Shown: positions 36,681-60,200 of the stretch, piece by piece
Layout: the number at the start of each line of letters is the position of its first letter
Position numbering within the stretch: position 1 is the stretch's first letter
Assembly: GCF_011397635.1 (NCBI RefSeq)
Contig: NC_064770.1
Location: 20,491,707-20,555,706, forward strand
Length of the DNA: 64,000 nt
Source of the DNA: Epinephelus fuscoguttatus
Taxonomy: Eukaryota; Chordata; Actinopteri; Perciformes; Serranidae
Direction of reading: 5' to 3'
Made by a program: the position numbers and the translations under genes
The notes under the pieces: generated by a model
The model's input: only the letters and a program-made list of their open reading frames with translations
Databases searched by the model: none
Told to the model about the DNA's origin: nothing

Positions 36681-37261
36681 GGATAAGACCCAAAATAAAT
36701 CGCAGGCCTATAAACAAGATGTTGGAGATTCCAGAGCTGTAATATTACCATGAATGAAAAGAACATCCAGAATTAATGAAAGTTAAGATTTGAAACAAGT
36801 GAGGGGAAAGAAATTTGTACTTTTTCCTAGTTATTGGATGTATTTATTGAGTAACGTTGTGTTTTTCCTTTTGATATTTACCTAACCTTCTTACTTTAAA
36901 AAAAGGCAATGACCTTGAGGAATGACACCTCAATAAGTAGGTGGCTATTGTACAGACATGTGTCGCACACAAGCTATTCAAGTAAGGTCAAAGGTCTTCA
37001 ATCGTTTTTTTCCCCCTTTTGACAACTTGTTTGACCCTTGGTGTGCTTAAACAAATTAAAGGGCTATTTTTGCACATCAGAGGGAGAGGATTTAGTTTTT
37101 TAGCCGTGGTTTAGCACTATTTCCCAGTCTGCATCACAAAAACAAGAGCCTGTCTTTCCATTACATCTATCTGGTCGGAAATTGTTCATTTTCTAAGGCT
37201 GAAAGTTTGCTACAGATGGCATGTATGGCTACGTGCTGTGTCACCTTGAATACAGAGCGTG

Positions 37262-37264
<3 letters not shown>

Positions 37265-37299
<35 letters not shown>
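37265..37299. repeat. AC dinucleotide microsatellite
   Basis: An uninterrupted run of about 17 AC units, followed by GGGCCC. Confidence 0.95.
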
Positions 37300-37300
<1 letters not shown>

Positions 37301-37584
37301 GCCCACTATTCTCTCTTACTGTGACTGTGACAAAATGTGCCAGCTGATTTGAGCCGTATTTAACCTTTCAGCCCAGTAAATCCCCAACCTAAGTTGCCAT
37401 TTTATTAGTGTTATATTTATGTTGTGCTTTGAGGTTCTAGTAGTTATACAGTTCTTGAAGTATAAGGGACAGAACCATGTAATTACAAATTAATGTAATT
37501 CCACAATGCAGAGTTGTTTCAGTTACACCAGTGTGAATGCTGCCAGTGCTGCAGTGCTTATAGTTAAATAGTCCACCATCAGGG

Positions 37585-37800
37585 CAGAAGCTCAGCTCAT
37601 CGGGACCTGGCTTGAGAACCAGAGGGTTTTTGGTTCAAGTCCTCATACTGATCAAGAGTGGAGTGTGGACTAGCAACTGGAGGAGTACCAGTTCACCTTG
37701 AGCAAGGCACTGAACCCTCAAACTGCCTCTGATTGCATGTGTGTGCTTTGTGTGCAGGGACAATTTGTGAAAAGACACATTTCAACTGCCAGTTGCCTGA
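37585..37800 (+). mobile_element. tRNA-derived SINE-like element
   Basis: It contains a B-box-like GGTTCAAGTCC (about 37634-37644), then GTGGACTAGCAACTGGAGGA, CACCTTGAGCAAGGCACTGA and TGTGCAGGGACAATTTGTG. The promoter box and the 'gcaaggcactgaaccc' stretch are typical of teleost tRNA-derived SINEs. The A box is degenerate and family assignment is not possible by eye. Confidence 0.5.
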
Positions 37801-38889
37801 AAAATTGTTGTATATAATTTAACTTTTAAAAGATTAAAATGCAGAATATGTGGAGCACATACTGCCGTTTAAGTTTTTTTCCTTCTCTGTAATAAGTAAA
37901 AGCTCAAACTTTTGCATCATTACCGCAAGTGTAAACTGTGAATGTCAATATGAGTCCATCTCATAATTAGGTTATCATGAAAGGGCCAGGCCTTTGTGTT
38001 TAGGAGAGAAGACGGAAAATCGTCCAGACTAACCCTCTCCTTTGTATGTCCTTGAGTCTGGTAGTTGCTTATAGATCACCCTTTGCACTGAGGCCTTAAA
38101 CTGACATATGACATGCCAAACATGTCTGGCAAGGAGGGGCCTGAGAAGGTTTGAAAGAGTGTAAGGCTCCTCCGTGGCTGGGTAGTAACATTGAGAGAAC
38201 TAAAGGTTGTGTGGGTCAAGCTCTCTCTGTCTCAGTTTTTCTTTGTTTGATTTTGTTTGAATGGGGGAGATCTCTGGCAGGTTTACTTTTTTATGCTGAG
38301 TTTTCAGGATTTATGTAACTAATAGTAATTATCTGACATGAAATGCAATGATTTCTAAAGAGATAATGAATTACAAGGAGTACAAAAGAAAGTTGGAGAA
38401 GGTGAGCTCAACACTAAAGCTTTATATCACATATATTTCATAAATAATCTCGTGTCATGAGTGAAACATCAGACAATATTTAACAGCGGTAATTTTCTCC
38501 ATAGTTGAGGCATATCATTGCAGCATACCAGATCCGTCAGTCATTTATCAATGACACACAAACAGCGCTGAATGGTCATATGATACTGTCTTTGTGGTTC
38601 TAAACAAAGGAAATTGCCTTTATGTACGTCACAAGCCATAGGGCCAGGGTCCACTCCCCTGCAGTTGTCAATAAGCAGAACAAAGCCCAAGTCAACTCCT
38701 AAAATATCTTGGTGCACAAATGGACAACCTGTTAGTCTGCAGTATCCACATAAATAGCATCTGCCCCAAGGTCCAACAACACCTGTGCTTCTTATGCATA
38801 CTGTGAGGGTTTAGTGCCATGAAGACAAGAGCCCCTTTAACTGCTGTTAATTAATCCTTCCTGGTTGTAACATCATGTAACCTACTGTA

Positions 38890-39485
38890 TACAGTATATA
38901 GTTACACCCATGTCCTCTAAATTGTGGACTTGAGTCATATGATTTGGACTCAAGTCAGACTCAAGATGATGACTTCACACAAAATCAAAAAAGACATGCA
39001 ACACGACATGGACTTTATCATCAGTGACTTTGTTTTCACTTGGACTTCAACCTTTTGACTTGAAAATAGGCTACTTGCTGCCTTCCCCCAAGTCCAAGGA
39101 TGAAACAATGTTATTTAAAAAGTGTGCTATGAATCAGTTCATTGGTCTACATATCCTTAATCAGCAAACATTAATGCTATTTATTCCCAGCAGCACACTA
39201 ACAATTGTACATTTTTACAAAAACTATGTGGTGGTCAACAAAAATCTAATTGCAGTTTGCAAAATGTGGAGGTTTACAATTACAGTTACAGATGCAGTAA
39301 CTTCCAACAAACTTGTTTTAAAAAATACAACTTTTTAAAAGCATTCATAATTTTTGTAAACATAAAACATTATTATTCTGTTTTTAAAAAGGCAATACAT
39401 GGTGAGGGCAAGGACTACAAAAACTTGGGACTTGAGTGCCAAGCCTTAAAACTTATTTGTGGCTTGTAAAATAATGACTTGAGCC
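38890..39485. repeat. Probable dispersed repeat with 'acttgagtc' motifs
   Basis: Repeated short motifs such as GGACTTGAGTCATATG, GACTCAAGTCAGACTCAAG, ACTTGGACTTC and GGGACTTGAGTGCC flank an AT-rich interior. I recognise the motif set from common fish repeats; the limits are approximate. Confidence 0.45.
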
Positions 39486-41757
39486 ACTTAGTCACAGTGC
39501 CAAATAAATAAGTAAATAAATAAATATTAATAAACATAGGAAAGCAATTATCTCATTCTTGAAAGACTATCATTTAAAGGAGAAGTTTTCAATGACTTTT
39601 TTTCTGAACCATGGTGTAGGATTATTTATTAACTTTCACAGAAATAGTTTTTATGGTAAGAACCCTTCATAAAAAGCCTAGGTAAAAAACCCACATACAA
39701 CACCTGGTCCTATATCCAGTTAATCTTACCTACCTTGGTGCACTGAGTTTGACTTTGGAAGAAAAAAAGAAGTCACAATAAAGTCAAGAAAGTAATTTGT
39801 TCATATCACAATAGGTTGTTCATATTTTACATTTTACTCTGTTGAAAGTTGTCCACCAGATTTTCTTTCTTACTTAGGGGCTGTTTTATACTTATCAGAG
39901 GAGAGGGTGGCTGGGATGTGACTTTTTTTGTTGACCCTCCCTGAAGCTACATGAGTGACTAGTGGAAAATTCATGACCCTCCCTCCACTATAAATTTGTT
40001 ACTAAATTTTAAAGCTCACCTTTTGATATTTGAAAGTTAAAAGTTAAAGACAAAATCCTGGAGTTGAAAAGTAGTCGCACATGATGTGTCCAGCGACTAT
40101 CGGAAATTTGAAAATCCAACGATAATTTCTGTTTTTACAGTTTCTGGCTTTGATAAACTGTGTAATTTTGGCCATTTTTTTAAACGAAAACCTGCCTTTC
40201 TAACCTGCATGTCGTCTTTAAGAATTGGTGTGAAGATAAGTTCAAAACACAACCACTGAAAATTGTATGCCCTTCCCCTAAGCCAAAACATAAAACCCAT
40301 AAGTCAAATTATTTGACTTCCCCCCCTCATAAATAACGTACAATCCCTTACTCAGCATTGTCAGACAAATGTGACTGAAAAATTAAATGATCACATTGTC
40401 AGCCAATGACAGTTTTATGTACCACATTGCACCACAAGTTAACTGCCTCTGTTTCATTTCAAATACGCCAGTCAGCACTGTGTTTATGAATGGGCCCTGT
40501 TGGCAATGAGCAGGACTGGTCATAAATTTAGAGTGCTATTGGGATCCCTATTAATTTGTACCGACTATGGCCCCTCTGAACACAGCCAAGCCACAGGAGA
40601 GTGCTTGAATGCCTGCAATGGTTCTGAGCTTATATTAAGCCAATTGTCATTCCATAACAGTGAGTGTCTACACTGTTACAAGTGCCACTGTTAAGTCCCA
40701 CCATAATCTCAGACAGTGGCTTGCCAGTGGTTTCTGTTTTGAATTCTTTTAAGTGATTTGTGTGCACTTCATTTCCAGATTGCTTCTGTTCATGGCATGT
40801 AATACAGTGGCCCTGAGAGCTCAACGCCCTGCAAATAGACACAACAAGAGCAAAATGTAAACATCTTCTCCAGTTTGACTACACATGTAGCATTTAGGAA
40901 AATTGCTGCAAATAGAGAAAAGGGAGAAGTTAGCATTTAGGGGATTTCTGCCAGGAAGCCCTTTCGACAGAAACCTCTTAATTTGAACCCAAACTATTAT
41001 CCTTTTTCTAGAGGGCAAACTTATTTATTTTCACGTTGTGTCTTATTATAATCACCCACCTCTTCTGTAGTTCAATGTCTTTGGGAAATGCATAGAAACT
41101 AAGAGGAATTAAACTTAGCTGAAGCTGTACATTGCGGCACACAGCAGTGGTGTCCTGAAGTGCTGTCGTCGCGTCTTTGAAAATACACTTTAGCTCATTT
41201 TGAGGTCATGACATAAGCATAGACACTAAAATTGGAATAACGTAGACAAAGAAACGAATCAAAATGTATTGTAAATTAACGTAGTTTAGGCTGTTTTAAC
41301 CTACAATATGACTAGCATCCCTACACTAGTACAGGGTTCCACATTTAGCAGAAGTTGAAGCAGCCTTTGATTGTTGTTGAATAAAGCTGTAAAAAAAAAA
41401 TAAAATCTCACAACACATCGGAAACTGTTTCCAAGGGGAACAAAAAAGTGATGCACACGACTCGAACCTTGTTGTTGCCATGGTTTCTGGCTAATGAAGA
41501 AAAGTCGACTTTCCGTCAGTGGTGTTGGAAAAACACCTAAAATTCAACAGTTGTGGGGTTTTTTTCTTGGCTTATTTTAACATGGAGGTCGCAAATATTT
41601 CTATAGATATTTGTAGTGAACCTGACATCAACCTTAGTTGTTACAATTAATATAACAAGATGGCTAAATTAACTAACGGTCATGTCACCCTGCTAACTTG
41701 TCACTGCAGTAACATTAGCTGCTCTGTTTCAACGATGTCCTGCTGGAAAAAACCTAC

Positions 41758-42573
41758 ATGCTGGCCGATATTCAGCCGAGCTCTTCTGTCGGGACATTCA
41801 GTGACTTAAACCAACAGTAAGAAAAAATGATAATGTTACATGTCATTTTATAAGCTATAAGTAGCGGGAAAAGTACACTAGATGCTAGGGTAAGTTAACG
41901 TTATGCAATGTAAACATGCTAATAATGGGTCACTAGCAAAAAACAGTTGTTTTGTCCTTGAAGCTTGACAGTAATTACTGAGCTGAATGTGATACTTATG
42001 TTAAATGATGTTGTTAATCCATGTTTTATTGCTGTTGAATGAAGTTTGCCATCAGGGTTTTAAACCAAATGGACCGTTAGTTAAAAGATGATGGTTTGGA
42101 TTTAAATGAAAAATCTTTCAGAGAGGACTTAATAGCAGAAAGCCCTGAAGGTTAACATATTGCATGTGCTGTTTTATGTATTAGTGGAGTCAGATTAAAG
42201 TAACTTAAATGCACTTCTGCAGTTACATATATTGATGTGTTATTTTTATCTTTTATGGCTAAAAGCAAAATAGAAATTGGTGGCAGCTTCTTTTGTTAAT
42301 GACAAAAAAGAGTTAAATGGGTATATGATATCGTCTCATATCGATTGCAGGCCCCTAAATTGCATCAAATTGAATCATATTGTGACAGACTTTGTAATAT
42401 TGGCATAAATTGTATACTATCCTATGGCAAATATTCCAATATATTTTTTTTGCTGATAGATGGTTATACTTAAAAGAGCCTCAAGAAGAGGCGGCTATAT
42501 CCCCTACACCTGCATATACTCTCAACTTAACCACTGACATTAATGCCGCTTTTAAAAACATGAAAAGACAACA
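41758..42573 (+). other. Candidate two-exon coding start, unidentified
   Basis: A possible first exon 41758-41816 (starting MLADIQPSSSVGTFSD) ends in donor GTAAGA. A possible second exon begins at 42460 after a T-rich tract and TGATAG acceptor (WLYLKEPQEEAAISPTP, then TTDINAAFKNMKR). The phases agree (CA + A). Without splicing the first frame stops at once. I do not recognise the protein, find no third exon, and sequence after about 42573 looks like an ATATC-type repeat. It may be the remains of a gene start or chance. Confidence 0.2.
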
Positions 42574-43160
42574 TTTACGATGTTACAATATCCAAAATCT
42601 AAGATCATATCTTGTCTCATATCATGATAACGGTGTAATATCAATATATTGTTCAGCCGTAGTTTGGAGCCATGTGGAAAGAAAACAAAGCAAATCTTAT
42701 CTGAAAGAAAGAATATTCAATATTTGACACATGTCATATTCTGGCTTGCTTTATTGTTGACAACAGATGTAAAATAACATTTTTATGGACCCTAGGTCCA
42801 ATTAGTCTGCTCAATTTACACTAGCTAAATTATAGAATTCAACTGGACAGACACACAACAAGACTTCTTGACACAATGGACTGGGCAAAAAAATACTTCT
42901 GAAAAGGAAAATAGTGCCATACTGTCATCGAATTTGGGATGTATTCATATGTGTTTGGATGCATGGTGTATGAGAGAAGAATTTAGGAAAGTCTGAAGTA
43001 GAGATTCTGGACTGGTGAGACTTGTTTAGTGTGTGAAAATATGAATGTTGCTTCAGGCTAACTCCTCTTCCAAGCTTCCTGGAAAATGGAGCTTAGAAAA
43101 TATTATCAGGGACTGCACACAATATTTACAGGATGAATATTGTTTTGAGTGACAGTACAC

Positions 43161-43360
43161 CTGAAAATGAGGCAGTCCGGCATGCTCACTAGCATCAGCC
43201 AATTCTTGCACAGCCCCTTTGCGTCCTCTCTCTGTCTTCTCCAGACCTACTCTCAGCTCTTCAATCTCATCATCAGGCCATTTTTGTGTTTCACCATAGC
43301 AACCTGCTCCTTCATGTCTTCCTGTCCTCTGACAGCATCACCAGGGTGCAGTTTGGCATC
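43161..43360 (-). pseudogene. Broken copy of a MYH rod exon (exon 33 type)
   Basis: 200 nt align with the 204-nt rod exon at 46160-46363 of MYH-B and 24731-24934 of MYH-A, including GTCAGAGGACAGGAAGACAT and the start DAKLH (DAQLH in the intact genes). A 4-nt deletion (GCCA missing in the plus-strand stretch ATCTCATCATCAGG) shifts the frame, and many substitutions have accumulated. Flanking splice sites are still partly visible (CAG acceptor, GTGTAC donor). Confidence 0.85.
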
Positions 43361-43497
43361 CTGAAAATGAGGTCAGTCTAGCAAATTGTCATATCATCAT
43401 ATCATTACTACCCTATAACCATATCATTTAGCCATCAGATTAAGTATTTGTGTACAGTTCTAATGCTGTCATTATCAATCAACAGATTGAGAAGATA

Positions 43498-43632
43498 CCA
43501 TGCAGCATCACAGCTCTTAGCTCTCAACTTGTTGACCTTGGAGAGACTCTGCGATGTCAGTGCGCTCCTGAGATTCCCCCAGCTCATCTTGACATTCCTG
43601 AGCCTTAACATGTGAGTGCTGGCCTAATCTTC
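43498..43632 (-). pseudogene. Broken copy of a MYH rod exon (exon 38 type)
   Basis: It aligns with the penultimate coding exon at 45026-45157 of MYH-B and 23525-23656 of MYH-A (VNKLRAKS part intact). CAG has become TAG at 43624-43626, and about four bases are inserted near 43540. On the minus strand it precedes the exon-33-type relic, the reverse of the gene order, so the two do not come from one simple truncated copy. Confidence 0.85.
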
Positions 43633-44675
43633 CTGTAAAGTGTTTAGGATTATACAACTATGCTATTCTGTTATAGTGACATTGTAATTACAGCTATAAC
43701 CAAATTAATGCACTTGACTCACGAGGTTGATGTTGGTAAAAGTTCACGAAAAGCTATCTGCAAATTTGGCCCTTATCATCTTTATGTCATTGTTAAAGTA
43801 AGTGTCTCTCACCAGAGAAGAGGTGTTATGGGACCATAAGAAGTCCTTAGTAATATAAATTCTTGGCAAGTTGATGCTAGAAACTGGCTCTGCATCAACT
43901 TCATTGAAATTGATTCTTCATCAGTTTCCTTGAGATCAAGAAGTCAGTCGTTTTCCCGGCATTGAAGTTTGCAAATTAGTAGCAGAGCACCACATGATCA
44001 GGTTCAAAACATTTACTGTGACGGAACAGAAACATAAGGTTTTCTGGTCCACTACATACATATGCAAGTATCGATTTAGAATAGTCTCATTTTAACTTTA
44101 CTCTTCAATGAGCTTTTCTATGCATATATATATACACGCTATTGTTCAACTTTTGAGGTGATGGTAAGTAAGCTGCCATTTCTTCAAAATGAACTGACAA
44201 AAAAAGTAGTAGTACATCCAGAGATAAGTTGGAAAAAGAAACTACACACTAGTCCTTTCTTTTCTTTTTTTTCTGGTAAACTTAAAGCCATAGTTCACTT
44301 AACAGTTAACGTCACCACTTAATCTACCACGTATGTGATATTAAGGAGGAGATAAAACACTTTCATGGGTGATATGATGCAGAATGTGATTGGCCAATTG
44401 ACATAAAATATTTCTGTGTGAAATTTCTTCTGTACTGTCTGAGATGTCTTTGAGTAACTATATTTAAGAGCAAGTATTTATCATTGAAAAAATGTGACTA
44501 AACTAAAAATGTTACTAAACAGTTAAGTGTAAATTTCATGTGATAATTTTAACTGCCCTGTAACATGTTAGACTAATTCAGCTCCCCCATGATGTAGCGG
44601 CAATGTTGAACTCATTTTACAATTTAAGCACTGGAGGAAACACAAAGAAAATGGTGTTGAGTGATATGCATAATA
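43633..44675. other. Intergenic DNA downstream of MYH-B
   Basis: AT-rich sequence between the MYH relics and the MYH-B poly(A) signal. No exon, clear repeat or RNA gene was recognised. Confidence 0.5.
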
Positions 44676-44681
44676 TTTATT
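44676..44681 (-). terminator. Poly(A) signal of MYH-B
   Basis: TTTATT on the plus strand (AATAAA on the coding strand) about 82 bases after the MYH-B stop codon, the same spacing as in MYH-A. Confidence 0.75.
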
Positions 44682-44762
44682 GAAAGGTAAAAGTGTAAAC
44701 ATAATTAATGTCGGCTCATATTTTATGAACCTTGTGGAGCTGCTGCATCTGGATGCGGTCTC

Positions 44763-56295
<11,533 letters not shown>

Positions 56296-56740
56296 GGTGG
56301 CACTTTAGTGGAGACTGAAAATATGAGAAATTCAAATGTAAGTCATAAATTTTTTACAGACAATTGATTCATTTCCATTACTTTTGTTTTGAAGAATTTA
56401 CCTCAGTTGATGCAAAAAGAAATTCCTTGTTTTCCTGTGTATATCAGGATGCTGCAAAAGAAGTTTTGGGTAAGTCTTTCTTTGTTTTGTAATTTTTCTT
56501 TTAAGATTGTAAAAAATACATTTTACATACAAAACCTAATGTAAATAATGGTTTAAGTTAAGCAAAGTAATTAAAAAGTGAAACACTGCGGCGGCATATT
56601 TGAATTAATAGTGATAATGTGATAGAGACATGGTATACATACTATACGTACTACATGCTATAGGAACAGTTGACTGCACTCACCCGTCTTTGATGCCAAT
56701 CAGTTGGAGCAGACGTGTAGAGCTGCTGTTTTTATACACA
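56296..56740 (-). promoter_or_regulatory. MYH-B promoter and non-coding leader exons
   Basis: Coding strand: TATA box TATAAAAA (plus-strand 56729-56736), first non-coding exon about 56684-56706 ending at donor GTGAGT, second non-coding exon 56402-56451 (acceptor TTTTGCAG, donor GTAAAT), then acceptor TTTTCAG with 19 nt of leader (56296-56314) before ATG. Just upstream of TATA the block CTCAATTTGGTCAGG resembles CTCAGTTTGGTCATA of MYH-A (around 35811). Start site inferred. Confidence 0.7.
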
Positions 56741-57379
56741 ACGAGTCTGCCTCGTCAGCTAAAGGGTCCCTCTCAATTTGGTCAGGAATGCTTGACCTTG
56801 GTGCTTGATACTGATATGTTCAGTGCATATAGATTAAGACACACGCTTTTTTTCCCTACATATGTATGCAACATTTTACAAAGTTGTATGACAATAGAAA
56901 TATCTTTTTATTTATTTTTTTTATTATATAACAAATGCAGTTGAACCCCATCTAAATATTTAGGGATATTGAATTTCATTTAATAGTCTAATGATATATA
57001 CCAACATACACCAAGTACTGTGTGAAATTATTTATATTCCAAAGATATAAATGTTGTCACATTTGTTGATTTACTTTATATGTATATCTGTATTATTGAT
57101 ATATAACCTCAAATTTCTTGAACACAATCTTCAAAATTGATAATCACTGCACTTGTTAAAGAAATACTTTCACCAACAGATAACAATATTGTATAGCTGA
57201 TACATTTTAGAACTTAACTGTGCTTATAAATACTGAGTACATCAATTTTATCAACAGTATTCCTAGTGGTGAATTAAAAAAAGTGCACTGCTTCCTTGGC
57301 GGATTATTTGATGTAATGATCAGTTCATGGTAGGCACCTGTGCCCTATTAATTTTGATATCACAGCCAGTAATGAGTTT

Positions 57380-57545
57380 TAAATTTGGAGAAGCCTTGAA
57401 ATGTCACTGGTGTATAGTTACAGGACATGCAAATCTCAAATATCTGAAATAAAATTCAGGGTCATGGTCTTTCCATTAACACTGGACAAGTGTTATGTAT
57501 CTCTTGGGAACAGACTTGAAGATGGATTGCCAACTCAGATAATTT
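57380..57545. promoter_or_regulatory. Upstream block shared with the MYH-A 5' flank
   Basis: Counterpart of 36520-36680, about 1.1 kb upstream of the MYH-B start codon. It keeps AAATGTCACTGGT, ATCTGAAATAAAATT and a weaker continuation to about 57540 (GGGAACAGACTTGAAGATGG against GGAATGGAGTGGAAGAACAG). Confidence 0.45.
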
Positions 57546-57599
57546 AACACCAGAAATATGTTCCTCACAAATGGCATGAATATTTTGCTGTAAAGAGTA

Positions 57600-58734
57600 A
57601 AAAAGACAGTGTTTTTTATTGAAAGAGTTTATTCTGAATGACCAACTGACTCATGACTTAATAAAGGGAAAGTCTGGGATCATATCCAGGATCAACTTTC
57701 ATTTCCAAGATTTGCACAGACTTGGCTTATTATTTTTCATCTTACCAGGAGATCACGAGGTATTACCATGGTCAAAAATAAATCCAGCCAAGGGAGGGAG
57801 CAGTGATTCTTATTTGGCACAGAGAGAAGGATATATTTATAGGACACATTTAGATATGTTGTTAACATCATATCCCAAGTTTAAGGAGATTTATTTCCTT
57901 AATGATCTATTCATTTCTGGAACGTTCTTGAATAGAAAGAATAATGTCTGTGTATGTAAGGTAAGGCCATTGCCAGGCATTATATTTTATTCAATATATT
58001 GTGTATGTTCATTGTAATTGTCCTGGGGTCGGATAGAATTGCCAGAAATGTGCAGACTTGACAGATAGCATTAAGGAGCCACAACTAAAACAGGAAAATG
58101 ACTGTATTGCTTCACTTGTTTTAAGCCCTGGTCTTACAGTAGAGTGGGTATGTTATATTGCAGTACTATAGAATGTTGAGTGTTGTTGTAGTTAAAGGTA
58201 CCCTCCACCTGAAATAATAAGGATAATAAGGGTTCTGCATTGTAGCCATAGTTCTACGAGAAAAGAGGGAACTCTCCTTAGGGCTCCACAGGCTTCCTTG
58301 CCTTTGTGGAGGCCAATTGACCTACCAACCTTTCCCAGTATAACCTGTCATCATTGTTAAACGTTGACACTCATACATAGTTTTGATCCAATTCCAAAAT
58401 TCCTTTAAAAATGCTCAGTTAAGGAAATATTGTCTAATCTTAATTTATTGCCAAACATAGACAGTCTGACAAGCTCATACTGCCTTGTTAGTCGTGGGAA
58501 TGACTAAGCGAGGCTGATACAGTAATCCTCTGGATATGGAAAACATTCTGATGAAACAACAAATGGACATTAACAAGAGAAGAAAGGATGACTTATTGGA
58601 CTTGATGCATGTTTTTGTTTCTTGAACCAGAGCTTGTGCAGCTAGAGAAAAAACAAAAATAAAAGTACAACAAAGCACTGGGTGTTAACATAAAGGTGAT
58701 GCGCTTTAGTGGGTAAATCAGACTCTGCAACTTC
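57600..58734. other. Non-genic DNA with an unexplained 132-codon frame
   Basis: The frame 57619-58017 on the plus strand has no recognisable domain, no supporting splice context and low-complexity ends. The block 58240-58680 has no identifiable feature. Either could be an old retroelement remnant, but I cannot support that. Confidence 0.3.
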
Positions 58735-59455
58735 AATTGTTATGCCTCTGCATCAGCAATAGCTGTGGCCAGAGGCATTATGTTCTCAGGTTGTCCATCC
58801 ATCCATCCATCCATCCATCCATCCTGTTTTTGTGAACACAATGTCTCAAGAAGGCCTAAAGGGAATTTCTTTAAATTTGGCACAAATGTCAATGATGAGG
58901 TGATTAGATTTTGGTATTAAAAGAACAAAGGTCAAGGTCACTTTGACTGCATGTGACCTCACATATTGACATTTTGCTCATGGACTTTCCACGTCCACAT
59001 ACAACATGCAAGGTACCTTGAATGCATTGGTTTTTGACGTTCTGGGACACTGTGTCAAGTTCCACCACTGTAATGGCAACCAGCCACGTATCGTGCCGAC
59101 GTTAAAGGACGCTTTTTTGTCGTTGGGTTCTGATGCTGCAAGTCACTGCCCAAGCGTTGGATTTAGAGGACTTCGGAGTGAGATCCTGCTCTGCAAAATG
59201 CGTGTTTCACCATAACTCAAGAATTCATACTCTAATTATGACAAATTTTCACACAAATGTCTAATATGATTGGGATGAAGTAATGACATTTGATATATGA
59301 AAGGTCAAAGGACAACTTCACTGTGACATAAAATTCTGCAAAACCACTTTTCAGGCCATTGTTCATCCTCATAACTCAGGAAGAGAATGGGGGACATTTC
59401 GTTTGATGCTAAATTAGAGACTCTCAAACCACCTTGAAACTGTGTTTATCAGTGG
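58735..59455. repeat. Teleost dispersed repeat (copy 1)
   Basis: It starts with GCCAGAGGCATTATGTTCTC, contains a CATC run (about 58794-58824), AAATTTGGCACAAATGTCAA, AAGGTCAAGGTCACTTTGAC and ATAACTCAAGAATTCATACT. A second copy lies at 62275-63690. The family is recognised from memory as frequent in fish; the frame at 59006-59215 lies within it and is not a gene. Confidence 0.75.
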
Positions 59456-59500
59456 CGTGCACAGACTTTTTGAAGGGCAGGAGCAAAAAGAAAAAGAAGG

Positions 59501-59617
59501 GCACTTTAGCGCGCATTTTGGCTCCCAGGAGAGCACTTTAGCGTGCGTTTTGGCTCCCAGGAGGGCACTTTAGTGCGCGTTTTGGCTCCCAAGAGGGCAC
59601 TTTAGCGAGCATTTTTC
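59501..59617. repeat. 32-bp minisatellite, 3.6 copies
   Basis: Unit beginning GCACTTTAGCGCGCATTTTG and ending GGCTCCCAGGAG-. Copies start at 59501, 59533, 59565 and 59597 (partial) and differ by a few bases. Confidence 0.9.
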
Positions 59618-60200
59618 AATAATTGGTCCATGGGGGGGGGTGACTGCAAATCATCACTTTTTTAGTAGCTGAGAAAAGCTGCATGTGTTAAACTGGGTGA
59701 CTATGCAGTTTTGAGGAAATTCTTTTCCCAGTGTCCGTCATAATGGCTCTAGGCAGGGATAGCTAGGCCCTTGAAGCTCAGTTTTCAGTCATGAAATCAG
59801 GTTAGGGCTATTGATACATTAATGAGACTTTTTGAGACCTAGTCAATACTGTATGTGAGGTAAGTTATGGAAATTTATGGCAAGTTTACAAGATACAAAA
59901 CTATGAAAATGAATTACACTCAAAATACAAGTGTGGTTTAACTGTATAAAGTTGCACAAAAATAGCAGTTACACTCAACAGATCATGAAAAGGCAACCAG
60001 ATAGCGTTCGGCGAGGGAGACAAATCAAGAATGGAAAGAAATGGAAATTATTTAAGAGGGACTGGATTATCTAGATGATATTAGCACATGTGTATTATTA
60101 ACACGATATATAAATGTTTCTTTTATCAGTTATCATCAATCACATCACCCTTAGTTGTAATGTATGTAATAATGTATATAATGTAATGTATATATTAGAC

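Larger units (their letters stand above)
35781..43160. other. Intergenic region between MYH-A 5' flank and the MYH relics
   Basis: About 7.4 kb of AT-rich DNA. Apart from the shared upstream block, a CA microsatellite, a SINE-like element, a dispersed repeat at 38890-39485 and one doubtful two-exon frame, I see no gene. Short frames at 39024, 40097 and 40500 show no recognisable protein character. Confidence 0.55.

Noticed and set aside
43149..43364. Plus-strand frame over the MYH relic
   Set aside because: Antisense of the broken exon-33-type copy; same Leu/Ser-rich character as the other rod shadows.
57619..58017. 132-codon open frame downstream of all genes
   Set aside because: No domain, no homologue recalled, AT-rich, with Cys/Val repeats at the end. 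It may be a retroelement remnant, but nothing supports a gene.
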